Assembly: GCA_900491605.1 (NCBI GenBank)
Contig: UESW01000111.1
Coordinates: 1 to 64,000, forward strand
Source: Calamus simplicifolius
Lineage: Eukaryota; Streptophyta; Magnoliopsida; Arecales; Arecaceae
Length of the DNA stretch: 64,000 nucleotides
Direction: 5' to 3'
Positions 36,098 to 48,128 of this stretch are shown here, piece after piece. The notes beneath the pieces are model-generated. The model was not told the origin of the DNA and made no database searches. It saw only the letters and a list, made by a program, of their open reading frames with translations. A program made the position numbers and the translations under genes. How positions within the stretch are numbered: position 1 is the first letter of the stretch; the number at the start of each line of letters is the position of its first letter.

Positions 36098-37434
36098 TGA
36101 TGCAGGATCGATTCGCATGCAAGTAATTTTTTTCCTTTTTTTAATGATTAATAATTCCATTTGATTATTCTTCCAAAGTAATAGCCTAAGAGGATTCAGA
36201 AAAATTAACAGTAAATCCGCACGCGAAACAGTTCCTAAAAAAATAAGGAAGAAGGACCGCCAAGGCTAAGAAGCCCCGGTAGGGCTTGCTCTCCTACAAT
36301 AAAGTTACTAGTAGATTAGAAAGATGTACCTGGCAAGAGGGGAAGATCAAAGTGTTGAAGGGGTTGCTCTACCTGGCGGATGCATCCTAGATGACCAAGC
36401 CTTGAGCCCACGGATCTGCGGCTAAGTATCCGCTGACCTGGATGATGATCACCTTGAATCCTGGATTTGTGGCTACTGAAGGGATCTGCAAGATCACCAT
36501 ACAAGAATAATAGAAAAATTTAGAATAGAGGCAAAGAGACAAGGAAGGAGTAGAGAAAAGGGAAGATCGGCCAAGGGCTCTTGGGTGTCCACTATTGGAA
36601 GACAAAGGTGGCGGCCAGGGTTTCTTCTGGAGACTTGGGATATTGGCACGCACAGGAGGAGGGAAACAAGAGCACCAGAGAACCAATTAACAAAAATCAT
36701 AATAACTCAAAACTTGGATTGATTGATTAATAATAAAAGATACATCATTCATACAAGAGGGTCTCTTTTATAGAGCAAGAGACTTGGGGCCCAAGAAAAT
36801 ACAGATATGAAAAGAGAGAAAGAAAAAAAAGGCGCCATAATCAAATTTGGCATAAAATCTGCAGCGTCCAGATGAGGAAGGTGATCTTCTAGATGTAATC
36901 AGTGGCAGTTGGATTCGGCATGAAATCTATGGCGTCCAGATAGGCAGGTGATCTTCTAGATATGATTGAGATGCAATCAGTGGTAGCTTAATTTGGCATG
37001 AAAATCTGCAGCGTCCAAATGAGGAAGGTGATCTTCTAGATGCAATCAATAGCAGCTGGATTCGGCATGAAATCTGTGGCATCCAGATAAGAAAAATGAT
37101 CATCCAGATCGAAAAGGTTGCTTGCTCTGCTAGGTGGCATGTGGGCTGCTTGAAGTAGGTGTGGCACCAACTTGAATTTAGCAGCTGCTCTGTCTGACTG
37201 TGATGGCCTTGTCTTCTGCTCTAATACTGATGTCTCCTCTTGTAAGCTGATGAACTTACTACAGGACTCACATTAAAATAAACTGAACTGGATAGGACTC
37301 AATTTAGAATAAAATGAACTGGATGGGACTCAAAATAAACTAAACTTTATTTCCCAACTCAAGACTTGAATCATAACTAATCAGATATCCATAGAGGGTT
37401 AAGAATCCTTTGCTTGATCCTGGTGCCCGCACCA
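36098..37434 (-). repeat. Right LTR (5' LTR) of the chromovirus
   Basis: 1337 bases matching 28974-30313 with substitutions and small indels throughout. The inner tandem units are at about 36847-37110. Ends TG..CA. Confidence 0.94.
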
Positions 37435-37439
37435 TGACC

Positions 37440-39111
37440 TCTCCCTTTGAGTTTGCTTTAATCAAAAGCAACTATCCTTGTACTAGCATCTACTCTAAGG
37501 CTAACTCCATCGCAAATAGCTGAGTGCAGAGGCAAGATTGTTCAACCAAAGAAGGTAGTCTCAAAGAGGCTAACTAGCATGGTTCATCAACACTATACTC
37601 ATTATCAAAAGAAGATAAAGGTGACCAACTTGGGTTGCCTTCCATGCTACATTTCAAACGATGATGAGGGGGCCAAGGTGGCAGGTAAAGCAAAGGGAGC
37701 AAGGCCAATTGCCAAGGCAACTAGGCCAAGTTCTAAATATTGGTATGGCCAAGCAATCAACTCCGATGCTGGAGGAGAGTGTCAAGGCTCTTATTATTGG
37801 GAGGAAGAGGTGGTGGCACTAAAAATTCCCCTTCTAGGCCCGAGAGTTCAAGCATCCCATGGTTTGAAGTTGTCGATTCCTCCATTTGTGAGGTCAAAAA
37901 GGTATATTCTGAAACAAAATATTCATCCTATCAACTCTATCTAGGTAGGATGGATGGGTCTTAGGTTGCTTTGCGGCATTTGCCCATCCATGAATACAGC
38001 TGATTTTTCCAACAAGTTGAATGCCGACCTGATTATTAACTTCAGCTATCTGGTCATGAAAGTATGCACTTTCTCTTCTTCTTCTTTGCTCTCTAAGTTT
38101 AGATGCTTGGTATCAGTTGATCTTTTTCTTTCTCGATGATTTTTATAGAGCCTACATTGTCTTTATGTGCTCTTTGAGAAGCTTAATAAGTGAAATGCTG
38201 AGTTTAACTAATTCAATGCACTAGTCGATGAGTGGCACGATCGGATCAAGTCTAAGAACATGAAGATCGTCATCAACAAGACTTTAGTTGCAACATTTAA
38301 AAGGGAGGATCATTAAGGTAGGACAACAATTAGCTCTATAACAAGGTCTCGATGAGGTAAAGTGAATGTCCCAAGGGTCGATAGAAGGAATTGAATGACG
38401 TTCGGCATGAGCTTGGGCATGAATTGATGGTTAAGGATTGGTCACTAACAAATAAGAAGTGGCCTGCCTGAAGGAGGAGAGGGACAAGCTCAAGAATAAG
38501 CTATCCCAAGCACATGCTCTACTAATCAAGGCCTTCAAGAACTCAACGGAGTATAAGAAGGCACTTGTCAACTATTCCAATAAAACTTACGCACGTAGTC
38601 TGGTTTGAGGAATGCTAAAGGCAAATATTGGTGCTCCATTCAAAGCTCGATCTAGGCCTATGGATCTCGATATGATCAATGGGATAGCCATTTCCTAAGG
38701 AGGACACTCCTCACAAGGTGGCACTAAGAAGCAGGCTCTTATGGTAGTTGAAGTAGAGTGCCAAGCTATCGAGTGAGTCAAGGTTGGCTCTTTAGATGAT
38801 GGGGAAGAAGAACTTGACTCATCATTTGTAAAGCAATTCTAAAAACCTCCCCTTTGACTTGTTGCTGGAAACTTTCTTCTTTTGTTCTATAATTCGACTT
38901 TAACCCCTCTTTGTAGTTGGCATTTAGATTGATCTTTGTAATGACTTTATAGACCAATGAAAGTACTTTTTTCTCTCAAGTGACATTGCTTTATTTTCTT
39001 GCTTACATACATCTAAATTTTCTTCCTGAATAGCAGTGCCTTAGGTCATCTTAGATAGGTCAGCACTTAGAGTTAGGAGGAACAAAGCCAAGTTGTGCCA
39101 ACTGCCAAGAT
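37440..39111 (+). pseudogene. Decayed coding remnant, probable antisense ORF of a Tat-type gypsy element
   Basis: Fragments of protein-like sequence on plus, with stops. Near 38200-38290 there is FNALVDEWHDRIKSKNMKI. Near 38470-38590 there is EERDKLKNKLSQAHALLI followed by FKNSTEYKKALVNYS, a charged coiled-coil pattern. Then an acidic stretch and a stop at about 38840 are followed by a 3'-UTR-like tail. This coiled coil, with the pattern of EYK.ALV.YS, is known to me from the C-terminal half of the antisense frame of Tat/Grande-like Ty3 elements. Its position downstream of and opposite to the decayed pol at 48129-52100 fits that (inference). The copia element at 39117 separates the two. Confidence 0.45.
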
Positions 39112-39116
39112 GTTAT

Positions 39117-40943
39117 TGTTGGAAATGTGTCCCAAAGCCAATTGTCTAAGCTGTAGACGGTTATACTCATTGTAATTGTATATGAATTTTATAATAAATA
39201 AAAGTAATTTTTGGTAGTTTATCATATTTACATTTTTCTGTAAAACGCTCTTGTGTGATGGAGTCCTTAGAACTACTTTGCATATATAGAGAGGATATAT
39301 CGAGTAGTTCTTAAAACTGTTTGCAAATAAAGGATACATTGTTATAGGAAGACAACGTATCAAGTATAGGTTGATGTATATTATATAGGTTGGTTGTCCT
39401 CTTGACCAAGGATTGTGAAGACACTGGTATAGCATACTGTGAAATATATGACATTTTATTGAACGTGACCTACCTGCGGAGCTTCCTTCTACCAAGGGTT
39501 GCTTGTGAAGGGATATGGATATAAGTATTTCTGAACCTAAGATCATTATGGTAGCTTATAAGCAACTTACTGTGCTTTGGTGTGGGACTATCTGGATCTC
39601 TAATCTAGTGATGAAAGGTATTTGGGTCTAGTCAAGTACTTATGGAGCAGTGATGGATCAAGATGAGATTGACCCCTCCAAATAGTTTAGAGTACGTAAA
39701 TATCTCACTATGTCTCAACTTAGCAAAACCTTGGCCAGGATAGTTCTTGTGAGAAGTCACAGGACTTGTAAGGTTGAGACATATTATGAATGTGCTGATT
39801 AAGGGTTGGTAGTTAAACCCTAAGTCACCCTGACCATTATGAGGTCAAAGGGATGAATTATATGATAACCATATGCCAAAGGATTAGATTATTGCTTTAA
39901 AATCTTCGACCTATCCGAATGTCGGGTGTCATTGCTAGATAGTGACTTCGATGGGTGCTATAAATGTTCTAGTATTATTGGCTTAGTGTTCGAACCTATG
40001 GGCTCACACACCATAGGAGTTTTCTTCTTGATCTAAAGGCTGATCGATGATTGAGTCAAGCCAAATATGTTTTGGTTTGGGATCCAATTGGATTGGACTT
40101 AACCATGGAATTTCAAATTTTTTTAAATTTTCGAAATTAGTTTGAAATTTAAATTTAGCATTTTTTTTAATCTGAATTTAGAATTTAGATTATGATTGGA
40201 ATTCAGAATTTAAACCTAGAACTAATTTGTAACATTTAAAGCTAAATAATGTTTTCTCCTTAACCCTCTCCTAAAGTCCCTCCATCTTTCAAACGTAAAA
40301 CCTCTCATCAAGTCCCTTCACCTTTCAAACCTCTTCCACTCTCCACACATCCTTCCACCTTCCAAATCTCTTCCCTTCATGCTAGCCTTTATATAAGGGT
40401 TATAGTTGGTGGAGAGGATTTTGGGAGTTTTCTAATATAGAAAAAGGTTTTCTATCTTAGTGTTGGATTTTGAGGATTAAGTTTTTGGGTGAGTAGAGAG
40501 TAGTTTGAAAAAGGTTTCCTCTTCTACCTCTACTAGTTCTCCTTCGGCTACAAAACCATCATGCTGTCCAAAGGAAGAAGAAGGAGATCAGCTTTCGTAG
40601 ATCTAAGGAGCTAGCACTCCGAAGGATTTGATCAGGAAAGAGCCTTGGTATGAATTACCTCTAGAGGCCATATGTGTGTGTGGCTTAAGGAGCTCTTCTC
40701 TTTAACCATCCAGTAGTTTGCAAAGGTAAAGTACCTTATTGTAATTTGATATGATCAAATTATTTACATAAAATGGTTTTATATTTTGCTTTCTAACTTT
40801 TTGATATCATTTACATGCACTATTATCCTGTTAGTTCCTAATGTAGGTAGATAGATAAATTGATTTGTCATTAATTTTGCTATTTTAAAAAATAAAAAAA
40901 ATAAAATAGATTGCATAAATCTACCTGCATAGGTTTTCTTATA
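39117..40943 (+). repeat. Left (5') LTR of the second copia element
   Basis: 1827 bases. Starts TG but ends TA rather than CA; the end is fixed by the target duplication on the other side and by the primer site. It ends in an A-rich stretch (about 40880-40910) before GCATAGGTTTTC. A minus-strand open frame at 39073-39546 is accidental. Confidence 0.9.
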
Positions 40944-40944
40944 G

Positions 40945-40956
40945 TGGTATCAGAGC
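40945..40956 (+). other. Primer-binding site of the second copia element
   Basis: TGGTATCAGAGC, complementary to initiator tRNA-Met, one base after the left LTR. Confidence 0.88.
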
Positions 40957-42395
40957 GTGGTTCTTGTAACATAATAATAGTTGCATGTTAATATGATATC
41001 TTGAGTTTTCTTATCACTAAAGTACTTGGAGTGGGTGGATTTGCAAAGGCCGTTCGGTCATAGGAGAAAAGCAGGGCTTAAAGACCTTCTCTTTCCATTC
41101 AATGGGATCTCCTATGACATGTAAGGGTGCCACTTGTGTCATGACCCATGAAGAAGAAAAGTGAAGAGATTATCGATTAAAATTGTTTTAGTCTTATTTT
41201 TGGATGGTATGATCATAAACTATTTTAATTTTTATAAATTTATTTTACATGTTAAATTAAAATTATTTTAATTTAAAAGCTTATTGAATTTAATTAAAAA
41301 TTAAATTATCTTAAATAATAAAAAAAATCTAGAAATATGATTTAAAGATCTTAAGTCATTTGCATAAGCTTTAAGGATCATGGGTTAGCTTGAGTTAGAT
41401 CCTTAATTGGGTTAGACCTAAGTTTAGATTAATTGGACTAAAAAGAGAACTTAAATCTAATCAAAAGTTGAGTTAGGTTATATTCTCTTTAGATCTCTCT
41501 AATTAGTTAGATTAATCAGTCCATAAATTTAAATGAACCTATTTTGTGGCTCAGTGGTGAGCCCAAGTCTTTAGGCTAATCTAACCAAATCTGATGAACC
41601 CATCCCATGATCTCACTTACCTAAAAAATATGATCGATCAGTATTGATTGGGTAGCTCATTGATTCGAGTTAGCCCATGTCACCTAAGGTGAATCAGTAT
41701 GACTGCTTTAGGTACCCAAGGACTAATTGTTCATAAACCCTTCTACAAGTTAGTGGGAGGATTCTTGATTATGGTCCATATGTTCTCTTTCATATGTCAC
41801 ACGTTAAAATGAAACCCTTTAAATTATTAAGTCCTTAAAAGATAAAGTTATGGGATAACTAAGTCTTAGCCTTCCATTAATTGGATGGTAATGGGTCAAA
41901 TAGTTGGGTGATCATTGGCAAACCCAAAGGTCGAATGTTTATCAAGCTATTAAAATTTTTAATCCTAATATGATGGCTCAATGTGACTCTCTTAACGGTG
42001 GTCAGGTGGGCTGGCCAAAGTTGGGCTTGACTATTCGTTGGTTAGAAGCATTAAATTTTATCATGTTAATGGTTGGACCTAACCAGGACCTTCAATAGAA
42101 GGCTCAAAGGCCGATTAAAGTGTACTATGAGGCAAAATTAATTACTAAAAGTTACTTAAAGAAGTAATCGGTTAAAGAACCTACCTTTAGATGTGCATGG
42201 GTGGGCCAGCCAAAGTCGGGCTCATGTATTGTCTATTGGATTTTAGTACCCACTAAGGGATTAAAAGTAATTCCTCGAATTGGAGGTAGAGGCTTCCAGT
42301 CTGAATAAAATAGTGGAAGGGCCTTTAGACTAAAGTCCATGCCTTTAGGATAATAATTCATATACAATAATAGGTTTTTTGTTTTCTTTCAGATA
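40957..42395 (+). other. Long untranslated leader of the second copia element
   Basis: About 1.4 kb between primer site and Gag start. It has AT-rich parts (about 41220-41340) and no long open frame. Long leaders are common in large copia elements. The phrase TGGGCTGGCCAAAG/TGGGCCAGCCAAAG recurs at 42007 and 42203. Confidence 0.7.
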
Positions 42396-45300
42396 ATGTC
42401 TACCAACTTGTCGCTCCAATCATTGCTTGACAATGAAAAACTGATGGGTCCCAACTTTGCTAGCTGGTATCGAAGGCTCCGGATTGTCCTGGAGCATGAA
42501 CGGATTCTTTATGTGATAACGGATCCAGCACCTAAAGTCCTTACTCCTAATGGTTTGGTCAGAGATACTTATCTGAAGTGGCTCTCTGATCGACCACTGT
42601 CTGATGCTTAATGCTAGCAGCGATAACGATGAGTTCAGTCATAAATTTGAGGAAGTCCAGCCAGAGAAAATCCTTCAAAAGTTGAAGGAATCCTTCGGCA
42701 CACCAGATGACGTTGAGAGGTACAAGGTCTCTTGTGCCATCTACAATGCGCGGATGCATGATGGAGCCTCGGTCACTGATCATGTATTGTACATGATCAA
42801 GATGATTAAGTGCTTGGGCAAACTTGGTTGTCCCATGCATGAACAACTTGGGAAAGATGCGATACTGAACTGCCTATCCCCTTCCTATCTCGACTTTCTT
42901 GATCAATATAGAATGAATAAGCTGCAGTAAACTACCATGGCTTACTTGTTTACTGCAGACTTATGAGAAATATCACCAGCTCAATAAAAGGGTGATGAAT
43001 TTAGTGAGAGGTTCTATGGGAATTTATCGTCCCTTTAAGAAAGGAAAAAAGAAAAATAAAAATAAAAAGAAGGTGCAAAATGCTGGGACCAGTTAGGCTA
43101 AAAAGGTTGAAGCTGATCAAGTATGGCAGAGTGCTTTTACAAGAAGCAGGGTCATTGAAGAGGAACTATCCTCTTTATATTGCATCCCTTGATCCGAACA
43201 GGTCCAAGAAGAGAAAGCAGCAAAAATGCTGAATAAGGTATTTATATGATAACGCCTTGTAATTTCTATATCTATGATACTACTAATTGGATATTGGATA
43301 CCAAAAGTCCAATTCACATATGCAATTCTTTGCAGGAACTTCAAGTTAGTAGAAGATTCAAGGATGGTGAGAGATTCTTAAACATGGAAATGGAAGCCAA
43401 GTTCCAGTCCTAGTGTTGGGAATCATCAAACTTATTTTTGAGTCTTGTACAATCATTCTAAATGAATGTCATTATTGTCCATCTTTTATTTTAAATATCA
43501 TTTCTATAGGCCAATTGACCATGTTTGGTTATGAACTATCAATAAAGAATGACATTTGCAAAATCATTATAAATGGTTCTATTGTGATGAATGGATATAT
43601 GAGTAATGGCATATATGTACTATCGACTGTTAGTATAATGTATACATCTAGCAAACACTCCAGGATAAACGATATCAGTAATGCTTACTTTGGCAATGCC
43701 AGCTAGGTCATATTAATAAGAATAGGATAAATAGGTTGAAACAAGAAGGTTTGATTGATGTTAATGATTTTGAATCATTACCAACCTGTGAATCTTGTCT
43801 TCTGGTAAAATGACAAAGTTATCTTTTGGTGGAAAAGGTGAATGGGCAAATAAAATTCTAAGTCTGGTACATATCGATGTATGCGGACCTATGAATGTCA
43901 GTGTTAGGGGTGGGTATAATTATTTCATTACGTTTACAGACGATCTTTCGAGGTATGGTTATATATTCTTGATGAGATATAAGTTTGAATCGTTTGAAAT
44001 GTTCAAACGATATCGTAATGAAGTAGAAAAAAAACTGGAAAGTTTATCAAAACCCTTCGATCAGATCGAGGTGGTGAATATCTTTCTAGTGAGTTTTTTG
44101 TTATATCTTAAGAAGAATGGGATTCTCTCTCAATGAACACCTTCAGGGATACCTCAGTTAAATGAAGTATCTGAAAGAAAAATCGAACCCTGTTAGGCAT
44201 GGTTCGGTCCATGATGGGCTTTGCTTCTCTGCCGATCTCCTTTTGAGGGTATGCTCTAGAGTCAATATATTACCTCTTAAATAGAGTTTCAAGTAACTCT
44301 GTTAATAAACACCATATGAGATATGGACTAGGCGTAAGCCGATACTCTCACACCTTCGGGTCTGGGGCTGCCCGGCTTATGTTAAACATTTGGAAATAGA
44401 TAAGCTTGGACCTAGGTCTAATGATGCCTATTTGTTGGGTATCCAAAAGAGTCTAAGGGGTATTACTTTTACTTATCTGAAGAACAAAAGTTGTTCGTCA
44501 GTCTTAGGGCTATCTTTTTAGAAAAGGAGTTCCTTAGTGAAGGAACTGGAGCCACTAAGGTTGAACTTAGTGAAGTTTAATAGGTAAAAAAATTAACACA
44601 CTTAAGAGATGACACAAAATGATTTTGACTAGATCAAATCCAGAGCCCATACAGAAATATTAAGGAGATCCGGTAGGGTACTGTCAGCTGGACAGATACT
44701 ACCGTTTCTTAATTCGGAATGGCGATCCTATTGAACTTGATGAAAACAATAAGGATCTGATCACTTATATGGATGCAATGCAGAGGTCTGATTCTAAGAA
44801 ATGGCTAGAAGCCATGAAATCCAAAATGGAATCCATGAAAATCAACAATGTATACACATTGATTGATCTACCTGATGGAATAAAACTCATTGGATGCAAA
44901 TGGATTTTCAAAAGAAAAAGAGGCGCAATGAGCAGGTAGAGACCTATAAAGCTCATCTGGTTGCCAAGAGATATCATCAACGTTATGGTATAGACTATGA
45001 CAAGACATTTTCTCCTATGACAATGCTTAAATCCATTTGGATTATGCTTGCTTTAGCTACACACATTGATTATGAAATCTGGCAAATGGATGTTCAAACA
45101 GCTTTCCTTAATGGTGAGCTAGAAGAGGAGGTGTATATGATACAACTTGAAGGGTTCTTATCCATAGATGCGTCAAAAGTGTGCAAACTTCAAAGATCCA
45201 TTTATGGATGAAGTGGGCATCTCGGAGTTGGAACATGCATTTTGATAATTGTATCAAGACGTATGGTTTTATTAGGAACAGAGAAGAACCTTGCATTTAT

Positions 45301-46206
45301 AAATGGGCTAATGGTTCTGTGGTTGTATTTCTTGTGTTGTATATGGATGACATTCTCTTAATCGAGAATGACATCCCAGCACTACAGGGAATAAAGGTCT
45401 GGTTATCATCTCAGTTTCTATGAAGGACTTGGGTGATGCCTCTTATATACTTGGTATGAAGATCTATAGAGATAGATCTAAGAGGCTTCTAGGATTATCC
45501 TAATATACGTACATAGACACGTACTAAAATGGTTCAACATGAAGAATTTAAGAAAGGCTACTTCCAATAGGCCATAAATTTTTCTCTCCAAAAAGGATTG
45601 TGCAACAACTCCTGAGGAGAGAGCGTATGAATAAGATTCATATACTTCAGTGGGTTCTATCATGTACGCCATGACATGTACTAAACTAGATGTGACATAC
45701 TCACTAGGGATAGTGAGTAGATACCAGTCTGACCCAGGTGATGCTCATTGGAAAGTAGTAAAGACTATCCTTAAGTATTTATAAAATACTAAAGACCAAT
45801 GGCTAATTTATGGAGAACCTGACTTAAAACTTATGGATATACCGACTCTAGTTTTCAGTCAGATAAGGATGATAGCAAGAGTGTGTCAAGTTTATCTTTG
45901 TCCTAAATGGAGGAGCGATTTGCTAAAAAGTTATGCATCTTTATCCTAAATGAGGAGTGATTTGCTAAAAAAGTTCTATGCAGCAGATTGTGGCGGACTC
46001 AGTTTGCAAGGCAGAATATATTACACATCGGATGAAGCAAAGGAAGCTATATGGCGAAGTTTCTAGGCGAACTAAGAGTGACACCTTCTTCGGATGGTCC
46101 CATTTGGTGTGCTATGACAACATGGAGCTATTGCTCAAGCCAAAGAGCCAAAGTCCCATCAACGCACCAAACATATTCTGTCGCTATCACCTTGTGCGAT
46201 AAATCA
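42396..46206 (+). pseudogene. Ty1-copia Gag-Pol polyprotein, broken
   Basis: Gag starts MSTNLSLQSLLDNEKL at 42396. A frameshift near 42600 is followed by KILQKLKESFGTPDD and SVTDHVLYMIKMIK (42660-42810). A lysine-rich segment at about 43035-43080 follows the capsid part. Integrase: VHIDVCGPMNVSVRGGYNYF and TFTDDLSRYGYIF (about 43868-43975). RT: IGCKWIFKRK (about 44890), WQMDVQTAFLNGELEEEVYM (45080-45140) and LYMDDILLI (about 45338-45365). RNase H remnant: QQIVADSVCKAEYI (about 45980-46020). There are many stops and frameshifts, and I did not find an intact protease motif. The order integrase before RT confirms copia. Confidence 0.9.
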
Positions 46207-46357
46207 TGAGGGAGGTGACATCGACCTTCAGAAGATCGATGGAAAGAGAACCTAGCCGACCAATTCACTAATTCTATTGAAATTCAAGAGTTTAATGATT
46301 GTAAATGGAAAATGGGAATTAGATTCTATTTCAATTGGCTTTAGTCCAAGTGGGAGT

Positions 46358-48123
46358 TGTTGGAAAATGTATCCCAATGCTACAAATAAAAGTAATTTTT
46401 GGTAGTTCATCACATTTCATTTTTATGTAAAAAGCTCTTGTGTGATGGAGTCCTTAGAACTACCTTGCATTCGATATAGAGAGGATATATCGAGTAGTTC
46501 TTAAAACTATTTGCAACCAAAGGATACATTGTTATAGGACACAGGTATCAAGTATAGGTTGATGTATGTCATATAGGTTGGTTATCCTTTTGACCAAGGA
46601 GTATGAAAATACTGGTATAGTATACTATAAAATGTATGACATTTCATTGAACGTGACCCACCTGCGGAGCTTTCTTTTGCCAAGGGTTGCTTGCGAAGGG
46701 ATATGGATATAAGTATCCCTCGAACATGAGATCACTATGGTAGCTTACAAGTAACTCACTATGCTTTAGTGCGGGACTATCTGGATTTTTAATCCAGTGA
46801 TGAAAGGTATCTGGTATAGTCAAGTGCTTGTGGAGTGGTGGATCAAGATGGGATTGATCCCTTCAAATAGTTTGGAGTAAATGTCTCACTATGTCTCAAC
46901 TTAGCAAATTTTAGCCAGGAGTCACAGGCTTGTAAGGTTGAGGCATATTATGGATGTGCTAATTAAGGGTTGGCAGTTAAACCCTAAGTCATCCTAAGCA
47001 TTATGAGATCAAAGGGATGAATTATATGGTAACCATATGCCAGATTTAGATTATTGCTTTGTAATCTTCGATCTATCCGGATATCGGGTGTCATTGCTAG
47101 ATGGCGACTTCGATTGGTACTAGAAATATTTTGGTACTACTGGCTTAGTATTTGAACCTATGAGGTCACACACCATAGGGGTTTTCTTCTTGATTAAAGG
47201 TTGATCGATGATTGAGTCAAGCCAAATATGTTTTGGTTTGGGGTCCAATTGGATTGGACTTAACCATGCACTCTTTCTTTCCTTTTATTGCATTCGAATT
47301 TAAATTTCAAATTTAAATTTTTTGCTAAAATTAGTCTTGAGTTTAAATTTGAAATTCTTTTTAAATCTGAATTTAAATTTAGATTACGATTGGAATTTAA
47401 AATTTAAACTAGAACTAATTTGTAACACTTAAAGCTAAATAATGTTTTCTCCTTAACCCTCTTCTAAAGTCCCTCCGCCTTCCAAACGTAAAACCTCCCC
47501 CAAGTCCCTCCACCTTTCAAACCACTCTCACTCTCCATAAATCCTTTCACCTTCCACACCTCTTCCCTTCATGCTAGCCTTTATATAAGGGTTATAGTTG
47601 GTTGTAATGAGAGAGAGGATTTTTGGGGGTTTTCTAACTTAGAAAAATTTTTCTACCTTAGTGTGGGATTTTTGAGGATTAAGTTTTGGGTGAGTAGAGA
47701 GTAGTTTGGGAAAGGGTTCCTTTTCTATCTCTACTAGTTCCTTTGGCTACAAGACCGTCTTGTTTCCAAAAAAAAGAAGAAGATCAGCCTTCATAGATCC
47801 TAAGGAGCAACACTCCGAAGAATTTGATCAGGAAAGAGTCCAGTGTGAACTACCTATAGAGGCCATACGTGTGTGGCTTAAGGAGCTCTTCTTTCAACCA
47901 TCTAGTAGTTTGCAAAGGTAAAGTATCTTACTATAATTTGATCTAATCAAATCATTAATATAAAATGGTTTTATGTTTTGCTTTCTAACTTTTTGATATC
48001 ATTTACATGTACTATTATCCATTGATAGATAAATCGATTTGATCATTTATCTTAATTTTTTTATTTTAAAAAATAAAAAAAATTAATAGATTGCATAAAT
48101 CTACATGCATAGGTTTTCTTATA
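46358..48123 (+). repeat. Right (3') LTR of the second copia element
   Basis: 1766 bases. It differs from 39117-40943 by many substitutions and by lacking about 50 bases after position 20 of the LTR. An open frame at 47706-47921 is not convincing as a gene. The divergence indicates an older insertion than the LARD-like element. Confidence 0.9.
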
Positions 48124-48128
48124 GTTAT

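Larger units (their letters stand above)
28969..37439 (-). mobile_element. Ty3-gypsy chromovirus, minus strand, TGACC target duplication
   Basis: LTRs at 28974-30313 and 36098-37434. TGACC flanks both (28969-28973, 37435-37439). The primer site is at 36083-36094, three bases from the LTR. Internal order on minus is Gag, protease, RT, RNase H, integrase and chromodomain, which defines a chromovirus. It inserted into older retrotransposon DNA. The coding region has stops, frameshifts and a 167-base duplication. Confidence 0.96.
39112..48128 (+). mobile_element. Ty1-copia retrotransposon, plus strand, GTTAT target duplication
   Basis: LTRs at 39117-40943 and 46358-48123, both starting TGTTGGAAA and ending TTCTTATA. 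GTTAT flanks both (39112-39116, 48124-48128). The primer site TGGTATCAGAGC (40945-40956) is one base from the left LTR. The purine tract AAGTGGGAGT ends just before 46358. The internal part encodes copia Gag, integrase, RT and RNase H in decayed form. Long LTRs starting TGTTGGAA resemble the Angela/BARE group (inference). Confidence 0.95.

Noticed and set aside
39073..39546. 157-codon minus open frame
   Set aside because: Crosses the border of a copia LTR and has no recognisable domain.
40945..40956. tRNA-like sequence
   Set aside because: It is a retrotransposon primer-binding site complementary to the tRNA 3' end, not a tRNA gene. No tRNA gene was seen in the window.
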